From contig CANMLD010000010.1 in assembly GCA_947498315.1 (NCBI GenBank), positions 1 through 49,542 of the forward strand: a DNA stretch of 49,542 bases, in the 5' to 3' direction. Shown here in pieces: positions 1-9,128 of this stretch. Each line of letters starts with the position of its first letter. The first letter of the stretch is position 1. The translations under genes and the position numbers were made by a program. The notes under the pieces are model-generated. The model was not told where the DNA came from, made no database searches, and saw only the letters and a program-made list of their open reading frames with translations. The DNA is from Pseudomonadota bacterium (lineage in GTDB: Bacteria > Myxococcota_A > UBA9042 > GCA-2863065).

Positions 1-655
1 GGCCGAGCATCTCGACGCGCAGGCTGCCCTCCTCGAGGTAGACGCGGTTCAGGTCCGTGATCTCGAGCTCGCCGCGCGCCGAGGGTCGCAGCGCCTCCGC
101 CTTCTCCGAGACGGTGCCGTCGTAGAAGTAGAGGCCCGTGACCGCGTAGCGAGAGCGCGGGTTCACCGGCTTCTCCTCGAGGCTGAGCACCCTGCCCTCG
201 CGGTCGAACTCGACCACGCCGTAATCCTGAGGATTGTCGACGGGGTACGCGAACACTTTGGCGCCGGTCGTGAGCGACGCCGCGTTGCGCACGATGTTCG
301 AGAGCCCTTCCGCGGCGAAGATGTTGTCGCCGAGGACGAGCGCCGAGGGGTCGCCGGCGAGGAAGTCCTTGCCGATGAGGAAGGCCTGCGCGATCCCGCC
401 GGGGTTCGGCTGGGCCGCGTACTCGATGCGGATGCCCCACTGCGAGCCGTCGCCGAGCAGCCGGCGGAACGCGTCCTGCTCGTGGGGCGTCGTAATCACG
501 AGGAAGTGCCGGATCTTAGCCAGCATCAGCACGCTGAGTGGGTAGTAGATCATGGGCTTGTTGTAGATCGGCATGAGCTGTTTGCTGGTGCCGCGCGTGA
601 TCGGGTAGAGCCGGGTGCCGCTGCCGCCGGCGAGGATGATGCCCTTCTGGATCAT
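1..655 (-). CDS. rmlA: Glucose-1-phosphate thymidylyltransferase, N-terminal part (runs off the window)
   Basis: Makes dTDP-glucose from glucose-1-phosphate and dTTP, the first step towards dTDP-rhamnose and other dTDP-deoxysugars, in the cytosol. The first 218 codons are visible. The protein starts [18 protein letters not shown], the nucleotide-binding signature, followed by [17 protein letters not shown] and later VLGDNIF and LEEKP, all typical of RmlA. Family members are about 290 residues, so roughly the last 70 lie beyond position 1. The ATG at 655 overlaps the stop of rmlB in an ATGA, which fixes the start and implies coupled translation within one polysaccharide operon. The rest of the rml pathway (rmlC, rmlD) is not visible and may lie to the left. 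Confidence 0.94.
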   Translation of the reverse strand, partial: MIQKGIILAGGSGTRLYPITRGTSKQLMPIYNKPMIYYPLSVLMLAKIRHFLVITTPHEQDAFRRLLGDGSQWGIRIEYAAQPNPGGIAQAFLIGKDFLAGDPSALVLGDNIFAAEGLSNIVRNAASLTTGAKVFAYPVDNPQDYGVVEFDREGRVLSLEEKPVNPRSRYAVTGLYFYDGTVSEKAEALRPSARGELEITDLNRVYLEEGSLRVEMLG

Positions 656-1707
656 GAGCTCCTCCCGCCGTAGTTCGTGTCGAGCCACTTCCGGTACTCA
701 CCGGTGCGGACCTGATCGACCCACTCCCGGTTGTCCACATACCACTGAACCGTGCGCTCGAGGCCGGTCTCGAAGGTCTCGGCCGGTCTCCAGCCGAGCT
801 CGCGCTGAATCCGCGACGCATCGATGGCGTAGCGGTGGTCGTGGCCCGGCCGGTCTTTGACGAAGGTGATGAGCGCCTCGACGCTGGCCGGATCCACGCC
901 GCGTACGGCGGCGACGCGCGCACAGATCTGCCGGACCACGTCCAGGTTGTTCCGCTCGCAGTCGCCGCCCACGAGATAGGTCTCGCCCACGCGACCGCGC
1001 TCGAGCACCGCCAGGATGGCGCGGCAGTGGTCGTCTACGAAGAGCCAGTCGCGCACGTTCTCGCCGCGGCCGTACACCGGCAGTGGTTTGCCCTCGAGCG
1101 CGTTCTGGATCATGAGCGGGATGAGCTTCTCGGGGAACTGGTAAGGCCCGTAGTTGTTCGAGCAGTTGGTGACCTTGATCGGCATGCCGTACGTGTGATG
1201 GTAGGCGCGCACGATGTGGTCGCTGCCGGCCTTGGACGCCGAGTACGGGCTGTTCGGGCTGTACGGCGTGTCCTCACGGAACTTGCCGGTGTCGCCGAGC
1301 TCGCCGAAGACCTCGTCCGTGCTCACGTGAAGGAACACTTTGCCGTCGAAGTCGCGCCAGTTCGCGCGCGCCGCTTCGAGCAACGTGAGGGTCCCCATCA
1401 CGTTGGCTTCGAAGAAGCGCCGGGGGCCCACGATGCTGCGGTCGACGTGGCTCTCGGCGGCGAAGTGCACGACGTGGGTGGGCGCGTGCGCCTCGAAGAG
1501 CCCCTGGACGAGCGCCTCATCACAGATGTCGCCGCGCACGAACGTGTGGTTGGGCGCGCCCGCGATGGGCGCCAGGTTCGCGACATTGCCCGCATAGGTG
1601 AGCTTGTCGAGCGTCACGAAACGCCAGTCGGGGTTCTCGCGCACGGCGATGCGCAAGAACGCGCTGCCGATGAAGCCGCAACCGCCCGTAACCAATACCG
1701 TCGTCAT
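652..1707 (-). CDS. rmlB: dTDP-glucose 4,6-dehydratase
   Basis: Converts dTDP-glucose to dTDP-4-keto-6-deoxyglucose with tightly bound NAD+, the second step of dTDP-deoxysugar synthesis. The 351-residue protein is full length for the family. It has the Rossmann motif GGCGFIG near residues 8-14, the STDEVFG motif at 129-135 that carries the catalytic Asp and Glu, and the YSASK motif at 155-159 (catalytic Tyr and Lys). The ATG at 1707 shares one base with the TGA of the upstream aminotransferase. A TTG at 1710 in the same frame is a less likely start. Its stop overlaps the start of rmlA, so the genes form one operon read leftwards. Confidence 0.96.
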   Translation of the reverse strand: MTTVLVTGGCGFIGSAFLRIAVRENPDWRFVTLDKLTYAGNVANLAPIAGAPNHTFVRGDICDEALVQGLFEAHAPTHVVHFAAESHVDRSIVGPRRFFEANVMGTLTLLEAARANWRDFDGKVFLHVSTDEVFGELGDTGKFREDTPYSPNSPYSASKAGSDHIVRAYHHTYGMPIKVTNCSNNYGPYQFPEKLIPLMIQNALEGKPLPVYGRGENVRDWLFVDDHCRAILAVLERGRVGETYLVGGDCERNNLDVVRQICARVAAVRGVDPASVEALITFVKDRPGHDHRYAIDASRIQRELGWRPAETFETGLERTVQWYVDNREWVDQVRTGEYRKWLDTNYGGRSS

Positions 1708-2822
1708 CAAGGCGCCTCCGGCTTGAACGCCGCGACCAGCTCGGCGACACGGTCGATCTCCGCGGAGGTGAGCTCCGGGTAGATCGGCAGCGACAGCACC
1801 TCGCGGCAGGCTCTCTCGGTCTCAGGGAGCGCGCCCTCACGGACGCCGAGGTCCGAGAAGGCGGGCTGGAGATGGACGGGCACGGGGTAGTGCATCGACG
1901 TCCCCACGCCGTTCTGGGCGAGCCATGCGGCGAGCTGATCGCGATGCGGGGTGCGCACGACGAACAGGTGGTAGTTGTGGAGAGCCCACTCGCGAACGGC
2001 CGGGATGGACACGGGCGCCCCCGCGAGGCGCTCGCGGTAGCGGGCAGCGTGTTCGCGCCGACGCGCGTTAGCCCGGTCGAGGTGGGGCAGCTTCGCCCGG
2101 AGGATGGCCGCGTGGATCTCATCGAGGCGGCTGTTGACCCCACCGGCCACGTCGCTGAAGTAGCGGCGGCCACCTTCGCCGTAGTTCCGAAGGGCGCGAA
2201 GGGCCCTATCCACGTCGGCGCGCTGGGTGGTCACGAGGCCCCCGTCGCCGTAAGTGCCGAGGTTCTTGGTGGGATAGAAGCTGAACGCACCGGCGTCGCC
2301 GATGGAGCCCGCACGCCGTCCCTTGTATTCTGACCCGGCCGCCTGACAGGCGTCCTCCACGACGGGGATGCCAGCGGCGCCGGCCAGCTCCATGAGCGGG
2401 TCCATGTCGACCATGTGGCCGTAGAGGTGAACCGGCACGATCGCGGTCGTGCGCGGCGTGATGGCGGCAGCGACAGCGGAGACCGACACGCCGCAGGTGT
2501 CCGCCTCGATGTCGGCGAACACGGGGATGGCGCCGGCCGCCCGGATGGCGCACGCCGTGGGGACCCAGACGTTGCCGACCGTGAGGACCTCGTCGCCGGG
2601 CTTGACGCCCACGGCCCGGAGCGCGAGGTGGATGGCGTCGGTGCCCGAAGCCACGCCCACCGCGTGCGCGGCGCCGCAGTACGCGGCGAACTCCTCCTCG
2701 AAGAGGCGGCCGCTCTCGCCGAGCACGAAGTGGGATCGCTTGAACACGCCGTCGATGGCGGCTCGGATCTCAGCCCCGAGCTCATCGGCTTGTTCCCGCA
2801 GCGAAACGAACGGAATCTTCAT
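1707..2822 (-). CDS. DegT/DnrJ/EryC1/StrS family PLP-dependent sugar aminotransferase
   Basis: Expected to transfer an amino group to a nucleotide-linked keto-sugar for a surface polysaccharide. The 371-residue protein matches the family length. It has SGTDAIHLAL near residue 59, VVEDACQA with Asp157 (contacts the PLP ring nitrogen), and SFYPTKNLG with Lys186, the residue that binds PLP. The frame stays open further upstream, but the ATG at 2822 is preceded by GGAGA a few bases away, and MKIPFVSLREQ is the usual N-terminus. It sits 13 bp after the epimerase gene and overlaps rmlB by one base. With rmlA/rmlB adjacent, a dTDP-4-keto-6-deoxyglucose substrate is likely, giving an amino-deoxyhexose. 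The exact product cannot be read from the sequence. Confidence 0.93.
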   Translation of the reverse strand: MKIPFVSLREQADELGAEIRAAIDGVFKRSHFVLGESGRLFEEEFAAYCGAAHAVGVASGTDAIHLALRAVGVKPGDEVLTVGNVWVPTACAIRAAGAIPVFADIEADTCGVSVSAVAAAITPRTTAIVPVHLYGHMVDMDPLMELAGAAGIPVVEDACQAAGSEYKGRRAGSIGDAGAFSFYPTKNLGTYGDGGLVTTQRADVDRALRALRNYGEGGRRYFSDVAGGVNSRLDEIHAAILRAKLPHLDRANARRREHAARYRERLAGAPVSIPAVREWALHNYHLFVVRTPHRDQLAAWLAQNGVGTSMHYPVPVHLQPAFSDLGVREGALPETERACREVLSLPIYPELTSAEIDRVAELVAAFKPEAP

Positions 2823-2835
2823 ATGTTCTCCGGAC

Positions 2836-3861
2836 TTACCAGTAGTTGGACTTGTGCTGTTCGTAGAACGCCACAGTGCGCGCGAGCCCGTCGTCGAGGG
2901 ACGTCGCGGGCGACCATCCGAGTAGGCGCTGGATCTTGCTGATGTCAGCGACATAGTCGCCGACCTCCACCCGGCGCGACGCCTCGGGATAGGGGACGAG
3001 CTCGACGCGGCCTCGCCCGGCGGCCTTGACGATCGCTTCGGCGAGCTCACCGAGCGCGATCGGCGCGGAGCCGAGGTTGAACGCCTGGCCGGCGGCGGCG
3101 TCGCGAGCGCCCGCGAGGAGCAGCGCGTCAACGACGTCGTCGACATAGGTGGCGTCGCGGACCTGCCGCCCGTCGCCAAAGACCTTGATGGTCCCGCCTT
3201 CCATCGCCTGTCGCACGAACCACCCGATGACGCCCTGGCGGTGGTGCCGCATCTGATGGCGTGGCCCGTAGGTGTTGCTCATGCGCAATGAAGAGGCCTT
3301 GAGCCCGAAGTGCTCGTGGTAGAGCAGGTGGTAGGCCTCGCCGGCGGTCTTGTTGATGCCGTTCGTGTCCGCCGAGGTCAGAGGGTGCCTCTCGTCGACG
3401 GGCAGGTACTGAGGACGTCCATACTGCCCACGGGTCCCAGCATAGACGATGCGGACGTCGGGGTTTCGGTGCCGGCACAACTCCAAGAGCCCCACCTGCG
3501 CGCGGCAGTTGATGTCGAGGTCTTCGAGCGGGTTGGCCATGCTGCCGGTGTGGCTCAGCGCGCCGGCGAGGTTGAAGATGACCTGCGCGTTCGGGACGAG
3601 GTCGGCGAGCGCTTCGCCGTCGCGCACATCGCCGATGCGGAGCGTGACTCGATCGCGGATGGACTCGATGTTGTGCGGGTTTGCGCCGCTGTCCGCGAGG
3701 AGCGCGTCGAGGATGACGACCTCCGCGTCCACCGCGACGAGGCGGTGGGCGAGGGTGCTGCCGATGAAGCCGAGCCCGCCGGTGATGAGCACCCGCTTCC
3801 GAGCGTATTGCTGGTCAATCAGGCCAGGAGCGATCGCGGCGGTCGGATCAGGGTTGGGCAT
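2836..3861 (-). CDS. NAD-dependent epimerase/dehydratase of the extended SDR family, atypical active site
   Basis: Likely acts on a nucleotide sugar for the polysaccharide made by this cluster. The 341-residue protein has the NAD-binding motif GGLGFIG at residues 28-34 and the later SNTYGPR and GDGRQVRD motifs common in sugar-nucleotide epimerases. The catalytic YxxxK is changed: the lysine is kept (Lys171, in NGINK), but the tyrosine position is Asn167. The serine/threonine region reads AGTRGQYG. I recall a subfamily with NGINK, so this need not be a dead enzyme. The ATG at 3861 lies inside the end of the upstream glycosyltransferase (14-base overlap), which supports it over an in-frame start at 3948. 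The stop is 13 bp before the aminotransferase. Confidence 0.88.
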   Translation of the reverse strand: MPNPDPTAAIAPGLIDQQYARKRVLITGGLGFIGSTLAHRLVAVDAEVVILDALLADSGANPHNIESIRDRVTLRIGDVRDGEALADLVPNAQVIFNLAGALSHTGSMANPLEDLDINCRAQVGLLELCRHRNPDVRIVYAGTRGQYGRPQYLPVDERHPLTSADTNGINKTAGEAYHLLYHEHFGLKASSLRMSNTYGPRHQMRHHRQGVIGWFVRQAMEGGTIKVFGDGRQVRDATYVDDVVDALLLAGARDAAAGQAFNLGSAPIALGELAEAIVKAAGRGRVELVPYPEASRRVEVGDYVADISKIQRLLGWSPATSLDDGLARTVAFYEQHKSNYW

Positions 3862-5074
3862 GGGTGCTCCGGATCGCGTCGTAGACCTCGATGGTGCGCT
3901 CGACCATCGTGGAGAGCCCGAAGGCCGACACGGCTTTGTCGCGGGCACGGGCGCCCATCTGCTTCAAGCGAGGCCGGTCGTTGAGTGCGCCGATGATGCG
4001 GTTCGCGAGGGCCCGGGAGTCACCGATGGGGACGAGCAGGCCGTCGACATCGTCGGCGATGAGGGTTGGTGTGCTGCCAACATCCGAAGAGACCACGACG
4101 CGACCGCAGGCCATCGCCTCGACCATCGTCAGGTCGTAGCCGTTGCGGCGTATCGTCGCGTTCACGAACAAGTCCGAGATGGCGAAGTAGCGTGGAAGAT
4201 CGTTGAGTGGCACGTAGCCGGTGAAGTGCAAGTGACGGGCCACGCCGAGGCGTTCCACCTGTGCCGTGAGGGCTGGGCGCTCTTCGCCGTCGCCCACGAG
4301 CACCAGATGGACGTCGGGGTGGGCTTTCGCGATGGCCGGGAGCGCGTCCACGACGAAGCGCAGCCCCTTGTCGCGCACGAAGCGAGCGATGCAGAGGAGT
4401 ACGGGTGCACCAGCGGGGATGGCGAGCTGGGTACGGAGCACGTCGTCGCCCTCGGCCGGCACGAAGGTCTCGAGGTCCATGCCGTTGTAGACCTTGTGCA
4501 GTCGCCCGGGCGCGACGGGGAACTGACGCCGGAACAGCGCCTCTTGTTGGTCGCTGGTCGCGATCAGCGCGTCGGCCGCCGCCGCGGCGCCCCGGTAGTA
4601 GAGCAGGTACTGCGCCGCCCAATAGCCCATCTTGTAGGCGTCATTGAAGAAGCGCCGCGAGGGGGGCGCGTAGCGGATGAGGTTGAAGCTGCTGACCAGC
4701 TCGTCGTAGGGCGTGCCGTGGAAGGTGACGGCCGCCGGGAGCGACGCGCTGCGGTGGAGGCCGCGCCGAAGGAACTCGTACGCCCCGATGCTTTGACTGT
4801 GGAGCACGTCGAAGCGGCGCTCCGCGTGGAGCTTCTCGATGGCCGCGGTCCCGAGCGCGCGCCAGGCGGGCGAGTACACCCGCGATGGCGTGCCCGCGAC
4901 GCAGTGGATCTCGACGCCGCCAACCTGCTCGACGGTGATCTTCTCATGGCCGGTGGTGACCACCGTCACGTCATGGCCGCGGGCCGCGACCCCCTGCGCG
5001 AGGGACAGCGCGTGGTCCTCCATGCCGCCACGCCCGTGGCACGGCATAGCGCGCGTCACCATGCAGACCTTCAT
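3848..5074 (-). CDS. Glycosyltransferase family 4 (GT-B fold)
   Basis: Transfers a sugar from a nucleotide donor to a growing glycan on the cytosolic side of the membrane. The 408-residue protein starts MKVCMVTRAMPCHGRGGMED, with the glycine-rich N-terminal loop of GT4 enzymes. The C-terminal half has the donor-binding segment VEAMACGRVVVSSDVG, with the E-x7-E-type region typical of the family. The first glutamate of that motif is in VEAMACG. The acceptor and donor cannot be inferred. The gene overlaps the epimerase gene downstream and begins 137 bp after the flippase stop, so it probably belongs to the same leftward transcript. Confidence 0.93.
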   Translation of the reverse strand: MKVCMVTRAMPCHGRGGMEDHALSLAQGVAARGHDVTVVTTGHEKITVEQVGGVEIHCVAGTPSRVYSPAWRALGTAAIEKLHAERRFDVLHSQSIGAYEFLRRGLHRSASLPAAVTFHGTPYDELVSSFNLIRYAPPSRRFFNDAYKMGYWAAQYLLYYRGAAAAADALIATSDQQEALFRRQFPVAPGRLHKVYNGMDLETFVPAEGDDVLRTQLAIPAGAPVLLCIARFVRDKGLRFVVDALPAIAKAHPDVHLVLVGDGEERPALTAQVERLGVARHLHFTGYVPLNDLPRYFAISDLFVNATIRRNGYDLTMVEAMACGRVVVSSDVGSTPTLIADDVDGLLVPIGDSRALANRIIGALNDRPRLKQMGARARDKAVSAFGLSTMVERTIEVYDAIRSTHAQP

Positions 5075-5211
5075 GATGCGGGGCTCGGCGTGCGGGGCGG
5101 CATGGCTCGGCGCACCTTAGCGTCCGGCTGGTGGGCTGTCGAGAACGAGGAAACGGGCTCTGGGCCGCTTTGGGGCGCGGTGTCGCGGTTCAAAGGCGCC
5201 GTGCGCCCGAG

Positions 5212-6699
5212 TCACCGGCCGAGCTTCTGGCGCACCCGCGCCGTGGCGACGCGCCAGTCTTCCGGCGTGATATAGCCGACGGCGGTGGCCAGGATGGCGT
5301 AGGTCGTGAGGAGCGCCGTCGCCTCGAGCGCCAGCAGCGCCCCCGGGCCGAATGGGACCCAGGCCTTCACCGCGAGCGCTGGCGCTGAGGACACCGCGAC
5401 CAAGAGGATGACCCGGGCGTGCCCGAGTAGGGGGTACACCGCTCGCAGGCGAACGCCTGTAATCTCTGCGATTCCGTAGCAGTAGTAGGTCGCGGTCGGC
5501 AGGAACGCGAGCGTGGTCCCGAGCGCGGCACCTGCCGGGCCGAAGAAGGCGACGCAGGGGACGGTGATGAGGGCGTTCGACGCCACAGCGAGGAACGAGG
5601 CGCGGGTGATGAGGCCGGTGCGCCCGGCGGCGAGCAGCAAGTTCCCAAAAGTCGCGACGCGCAACATCATGAACACCGAGAAGAGCCTGAAGACCGTGGC
5701 GGAGTCGCTGTACGCGTCGGTGAAGAGCAGCGTCATCGTCTCTTCGGCGCCGACGATGAAGACGGCCGAGAGCGGAGTGACGAGGACGGCGGTTCGGACC
5801 GCGAGCTGCCGCCACGCGGCGAGCACCTCCGCCCGCATGCCTTGCCCGAACCAGACCACGAACTGCGGGGTGAACGCGACCCCGATGATGTGGGGGATGG
5901 AGCCTACGAGCGGCACCTGCCAGGCACCCGCGTGATACTCCGCGAAGGTCTCCGCGGTGAACCAGCCGAGGACCAGGTACCGGTCGAGCTGCGCGTTCGT
6001 GATCGACGCGACCTCGGTGAGCCCGAGCGGTACGGCGAAGCGCAGGACCTCCCGGTTGGCCACCGGCGACGGCTGGGGAGCGGCGTCGCGGAAGTGCCGG
6101 CGGACGACCCACAGGCTGAGCCCCGCGAAGCCGATCCCGAACGCGCAGGTCGAGGCGACGACCCCCTCCGGCGACCAGCCCGACAGCGCTGGGACGAGCG
6201 TCGCGATGGCGACCCCGGTGGCTCTGAAGACGCCGAGTGCGGCTGTGGTGGCGGCGCGGCCCTCGACGACGAGGACGTTGGTGACCATGCGGCTCGGGAG
6301 ATCGGCCAAAGCGAGGAGCGCGAACCACGGGAGCAAGGCGGCGCCTTTCGCCCAATCCGAGCCGCCGAGAGACAGCGCTGAAACCCCCGAGATGAGGACC
6401 AGAAGCGTGGCGGCGAGGACGCCGACACCGAGCAGGATCCTGGCCAACTGCGCGGTAATAGCGCGCCGCTCTGGGGCGCTTCGGCCGGGCAAGAAGTAGG
6501 TCGCGGCCTCGGGGAAGCCCGCTTGCAGGATGGTGGTGAGCGCGAAGTACGTGAGCTGGGCCGACGCCACATGGCCGACCTCGGCCTTGCCCCAAAGGCG
6601 GACGATCATCAGGGGCACGAGGGCCTCGGAGATCGTGCCGAGCACCTTACCCGCGAGGAGGATGGCGGCCTGACGGGCGGCGGAAGGGGTGGCGGTCAC
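5212..6699 (-). CDS. Polysaccharide flippase, Wzx/MATE-like (MOP superfamily)
   Basis: Expected to flip lipid-linked oligosaccharide across the inner membrane. The 495-residue protein is strongly hydrophobic, with about 12 to 14 likely transmembrane helices. It begins ATPSAARQAAILLAGKVLG after the start codon, resembling the first helix of polysaccharide transporters. The frame stays open upstream, but that part is Arg/Glu-rich, not membrane-like, and would run across the start of the divergent gene at 6769. The GTG at 6699 is therefore the best start, with GGGGTAGGT upstream as a weak ribosome site. Context (glycosyltransferases, nucleotide-sugar genes) supports a Wzx role in a Wzy-type pathway. 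No polymerase gene is visible in the window. Confidence 0.88.
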   Translation of the reverse strand: MTATPSAARQAAILLAGKVLGTISEALVPLMIVRLWGKAEVGHVASAQLTYFALTTILQAGFPEAATYFLPGRSAPERRAITAQLARILLGVGVLAATLLVLISGVSALSLGGSDWAKGAALLPWFALLALADLPSRMVTNVLVVEGRAATTAALGVFRATGVAIATLVPALSGWSPEGVVASTCAFGIGFAGLSLWVVRRHFRDAAPQPSPVANREVLRFAVPLGLTEVASITNAQLDRYLVLGWFTAETFAEYHAGAWQVPLVGSIPHIIGVAFTPQFVVWFGQGMRAEVLAAWRQLAVRTAVLVTPLSAVFIVGAEETMTLLFTDAYSDSATVFRLFSVFMMLRVATFGNLLLAAGRTGLITRASFLAVASNALITVPCVAFFGPAGAALGTTLAFLPTATYYCYGIAEITGVRLRAVYPLLGHARVILLVAVSSAPALAVKAWVPFGPGALLALEATALLTTYAILATAVGYITPEDWRVATARVRQKLGR

Positions 6700-6755
6700 G
6701 TCGTGGCTACCTACCCCGAGTTTCGCGCGCTGTCGACGCTCCGGGCGCGAAGCGG

Positions 6756-6761
6756 TATATC
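6756..6761 (+). promoter_or_regulatory. Candidate -10 box giving a leaderless mRNA
   Basis: TATATC at this position ends 7 bp before the ATG at 6769, so transcription would start at or next to the start codon. A partial -35 (TCGACG at 6733-6738) sits 17 bp upstream. No ribosome-binding sequence is visible between them. Confidence 0.35.
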
Positions 6762-6768
6762 TGCCGGC

Positions 6769-7374
6769 ATGTTCTTCGCGAAGAAAAAGCCGCAGCTCGA
6801 CGGGCTGCCCGTCTGGATGGACCCAACCGAGTTTGCGACGTTGGTCGCTGCCGTTCACGCCGTTGGGCCAACGAGCTTTCTGGAGTGGGGGGTCGGCGGG
6901 AGCACCCGCGCCCTCCTCGCTGCGTTCCCGACCATCGAGCGCTACTTGGCCGTAGAGCACAACCCCGCGTGGGTTGAGCAGGTGCGCAGCGTCGTGGCTG
7001 ACCCGCGCCTGTCCTTGCAGCTCGTGTTGCCCGACACGCCGCCGCCCCCCGGCGGAGGCCCGCGGCGCGCGGCCGGGCAGCCGGCGCAGGAGAGCCCGGC
7101 GTTCGATGATCGGGCCGAGTACGACCGCTCACTGATGAAGACCTACATCGAGACGCCCCGGCGCCTCGGCTTCAGACCCGACTTCGTGCTGGTCGACGGG
7201 CGTGCGCGACGCTTCTGCCTGATGGAGGCGTTCGACCTCGTACGGCCCGGCGGCGTGGTGGCGCTCCATGACGCCCAGCGCGAGGAGTATCACGGCGTCC
7301 TGCGCGACCTCGGCGCACCGCGCTTCCTCGAGCCCTGGACCCAGGGCCAGATCGCGCTGCTGAGGAAGGCCTGA
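6769..7374 (+). CDS. Class I SAM-dependent methyltransferase-like protein
   Basis: The 201-residue protein has the glycine-rich motif LEWGVGGSTRALL near residues 42-54, like motif I of class I methyltransferases with a Glu start. Later come VLVDGRARR and LVRPGGVVALHDAQ, which match the post-motif region ending in His-Asp. The substrate is unknown; in this setting a sugar or glycan is possible. A proline/glycine/arginine-rich loop near residues 88-105 looks disordered. The ATG at 6769 opens the conserved part, and upstream codons in this frame overlap the divergent flippase. It is the only plus-strand gene inside an otherwise minus-strand glycan cluster and ends 21 bp from the end of the next gene. 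Confidence 0.72.
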   Translation: MFFAKKKPQLDGLPVWMDPTEFATLVAAVHAVGPTSFLEWGVGGSTRALLAAFPTIERYLAVEHNPAWVEQVRSVVADPRLSLQLVLPDTPPPPGGGPRRAAGQPAQESPAFDDRAEYDRSLMKTYIETPRRLGFRPDFVLVDGRARRFCLMEAFDLVRPGGVVALHDAQREEYHGVLRDLGAPRFLEPWTQGQIALLRKA

Positions 7375-7395
7375 CCGCGCCTCTTGCGTGCGTTA

Positions 7396-8607
7396 CTACG
7401 CCGTCTCGTCGAGGCGCCGTTCTACGTGCTGTGACAGCTCCGAGACGCGCTTCTCCCACGAGTTTCGTTGCGCGAGCGCGATTCGGGCGTCCCGCTGCTC
7501 TGGGGTGTCCTGAAGCGCCGCCTCGCAGGCGGTGACGAAGCCGTCGGCGTCGCGCGCGACGAGCACGTCATCGAAATAGGCTTCGAGCGACGGGAGCGCC
7601 GAGATGACGAGCGGTTTGCCGGTGGCCAACATCTCGAAGAACTTGATGGGGAAAACGGACTCCGTGTAGCGGTTGATGTTGTAGGGGATGACCGTCACGT
7701 TCACGCCCTTCAGCACGGCCGGCAGCTCGTCGTAAGGCTTGATGCTCGTGATTCGAACGTTCGGCAGCGACTTCAGTGTCTGCACGTTGGTCTCGGGATC
7801 GGCCATGCCGACGGGACCGACGAGCAGGAACGTCCAGCTCGGGCGCTCGCGTGCCGCATGCACCATCCAGTCGATGTTGAGCTTGTACCCGCTTACGGCG
7901 CCGACGAACGCGATCACCGGCCGAGGCAAGGCTGAGACCTCAACGGGGACCTGCGTCTCCTCGGCGAACGCCTTTCCGAAGTGCGCCGCATCGCCCACGT
8001 TCTCCGCGAGGAAGGTGTGGGGGTTGAGCGGCTTTCGGAGCTCGTACAATGTCTTGGACGTTGCGAACACCGCGTCGGCCATTCGGCAGAGGCGCTCTTC
8101 GCGCCGCGTGAGCCACTCCCCGTCAGCCGCGTATTCGGGGAAGGCTGCGTAGTCGTCGACACAATCGTAGACCAAGAGGCGCCGCGGGAGCATGTCGACG
8201 ATCTCGCCATAGCCGGGGTGATAAACCCACACGATCGGGCGCTCGATGCCTTCGCGAGTGAGGAAACGCTTCACCCGGGCGATCTTGTGCTCGTAGCTGA
8301 AGTAGTCGCGGACGCGGTTCTGACGCGGGAGACGGCCCACGCCCCAAGGCGCCCATGAGCCCGACACCCACAGCTTGTCGCCGCGCTTCGAGACCCCGTC
8401 GACGGCGCTGTCGAGGCGCCACGCCTCTGAGCCCTTCTGTCGGATCCGGCTCCAGAGGTACGCGATGGGGTCGCGCAGGCCGAAGTCGACGTGGATGACG
8501 CGCGTCCTTCGGGCGAGGCGGCTCATGATGTGCTGCTTGTTGGTCCACATGCCTTCATCCCATCGCTGGGACGAGAGGCAGACGATCGCGTGTTGCTCAA
8601 GCGCCAT
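7396..8607 (-). CDS. Glycosyltransferase, GT-B fold (TuaH-like)
   Basis: Probable sugar transferase for the neighbouring polysaccharide cluster. The 403-residue protein starts MALEQHAIVCLSSQRWDEGM, similar to the N-terminus of TuaH-like family 4 transferases. It then has VYDCVDDYAAFP, a hallmark of this group. The C-terminal donor domain contains PVIAFVGAVSGYKLNIDW, then VTVIPYNINRYTESVFPIKFFEML and ATGKPLVIS, equivalent to the usual EAMA-G-PV region. No membrane helix or signal peptide is seen. A 10-bp inverted repeat lies 28 bp upstream of the ATG and may be regulatory. Confidence 0.87.
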   Translation of the reverse strand: MALEQHAIVCLSSQRWDEGMWTNKQHIMSRLARRTRVIHVDFGLRDPIAYLWSRIRQKGSEAWRLDSAVDGVSKRGDKLWVSGSWAPWGVGRLPRQNRVRDYFSYEHKIARVKRFLTREGIERPIVWVYHPGYGEIVDMLPRRLLVYDCVDDYAAFPEYAADGEWLTRREERLCRMADAVFATSKTLYELRKPLNPHTFLAENVGDAAHFGKAFAEETQVPVEVSALPRPVIAFVGAVSGYKLNIDWMVHAARERPSWTFLLVGPVGMADPETNVQTLKSLPNVRITSIKPYDELPAVLKGVNVTVIPYNINRYTESVFPIKFFEMLATGKPLVISALPSLEAYFDDVLVARDADGFVTACEAALQDTPEQRDARIALAQRNSWEKRVSELSQHVERRLDETA

Positions 8608-8634
8608 GAGGACGGCACGTTAGCAGTTGGTCGT

Positions 8635-8684
8635 TGAGGCAGGTAGGAAAACGAAAGCGGGAGCCCAGTCCGAGACCTGCCTCA
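8635..8684. repeat. Inverted repeat with 10-bp perfect arms upstream of the glycosyltransferase
   Basis: TGAGGCAGGT at 8635-8644 is the exact reverse complement of ACCTGCCTCA at 8675-8684, with 30 bases between. It lies just upstream of the start at 8607. It could be an operator, or an end left by a lost element. No other part of an insertion sequence is recognised nearby. Confidence 0.5.
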
Positions 8685-8878
8685 CCGGTCACCGACGCCA
8701 AGGCCTCGTAACGCGCCCAGGCCGCGGAGTCCCCATCCTGGCGCCGCATCGCCCCCAATGACGCCGGCGGAACGCGACGACCGTCTCCAGGCGATGCTGG
8801 GCTTCATCGCGACCGTGCGGAAAGCCAACCCGCGACCAGGTCGATGCGCCAGCGCACTGGCGAGCTGCTCGCGCTCCT

Positions 8879-9097
8879 TCAGCCCGGAGCTTCGCCAGCC
8901 AACACGAGAGCGCGCTGAATCAGCGCATCATCGACCCGAAGTCCGAGTTTTCGGACCGCGTCGAGTTCCGTTCGGAGGTTGGCAACGATCCCGACGCGTC
9001 TTGCCCGTACCAGGAGGCCGACGGTGCCGCAGACTCGGAGGTTGAGTGCTGCCGCACATCGTCGAGCCGCTCGGTCGTCAAGGATGGCGGGGATCAT
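8879..9097 (-). pseudogene. C-terminal fragment of a PIN-type toxin-like protein (DUF3368)
   Basis: The 72 residues include ILDDRAARRCAAALNL, then VCGTVGLLVRARRVG and VDDALIQRALVLAGE. This matches the C-terminal half of DUF3368 proteins, which are VapC-like PIN-domain nucleases of about 150 to 160 residues. The first half with the early catalytic Asp is absent. Upstream in this frame there is only a short GC-rich stretch before the end of the aldo/keto reductase gene. No UPF0175-type antitoxin is recognised next to it. It is best read as a remnant of a lost toxin-antitoxin pair. The rest of 8608-8878 shows no convincing gene. Confidence 0.6.
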
Positions 9098-9128
9098 TGG
9101 GACGAGTCCCCGACGCGAGTGAACCCCC

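Noticed and set aside
3449-5275. Long plus-strand frame antisense to epimerase and glycosyltransferase
   Set aside because: Both minus-strand genes are clear family members; this is a mirror frame.
8758-9045. Plus-strand frame starting MTPAERDDRLQAMLGF
   Set aside because: The first part looks protein-like but the rest does not; it overlaps the better-supported PIN fragment on the other strand.
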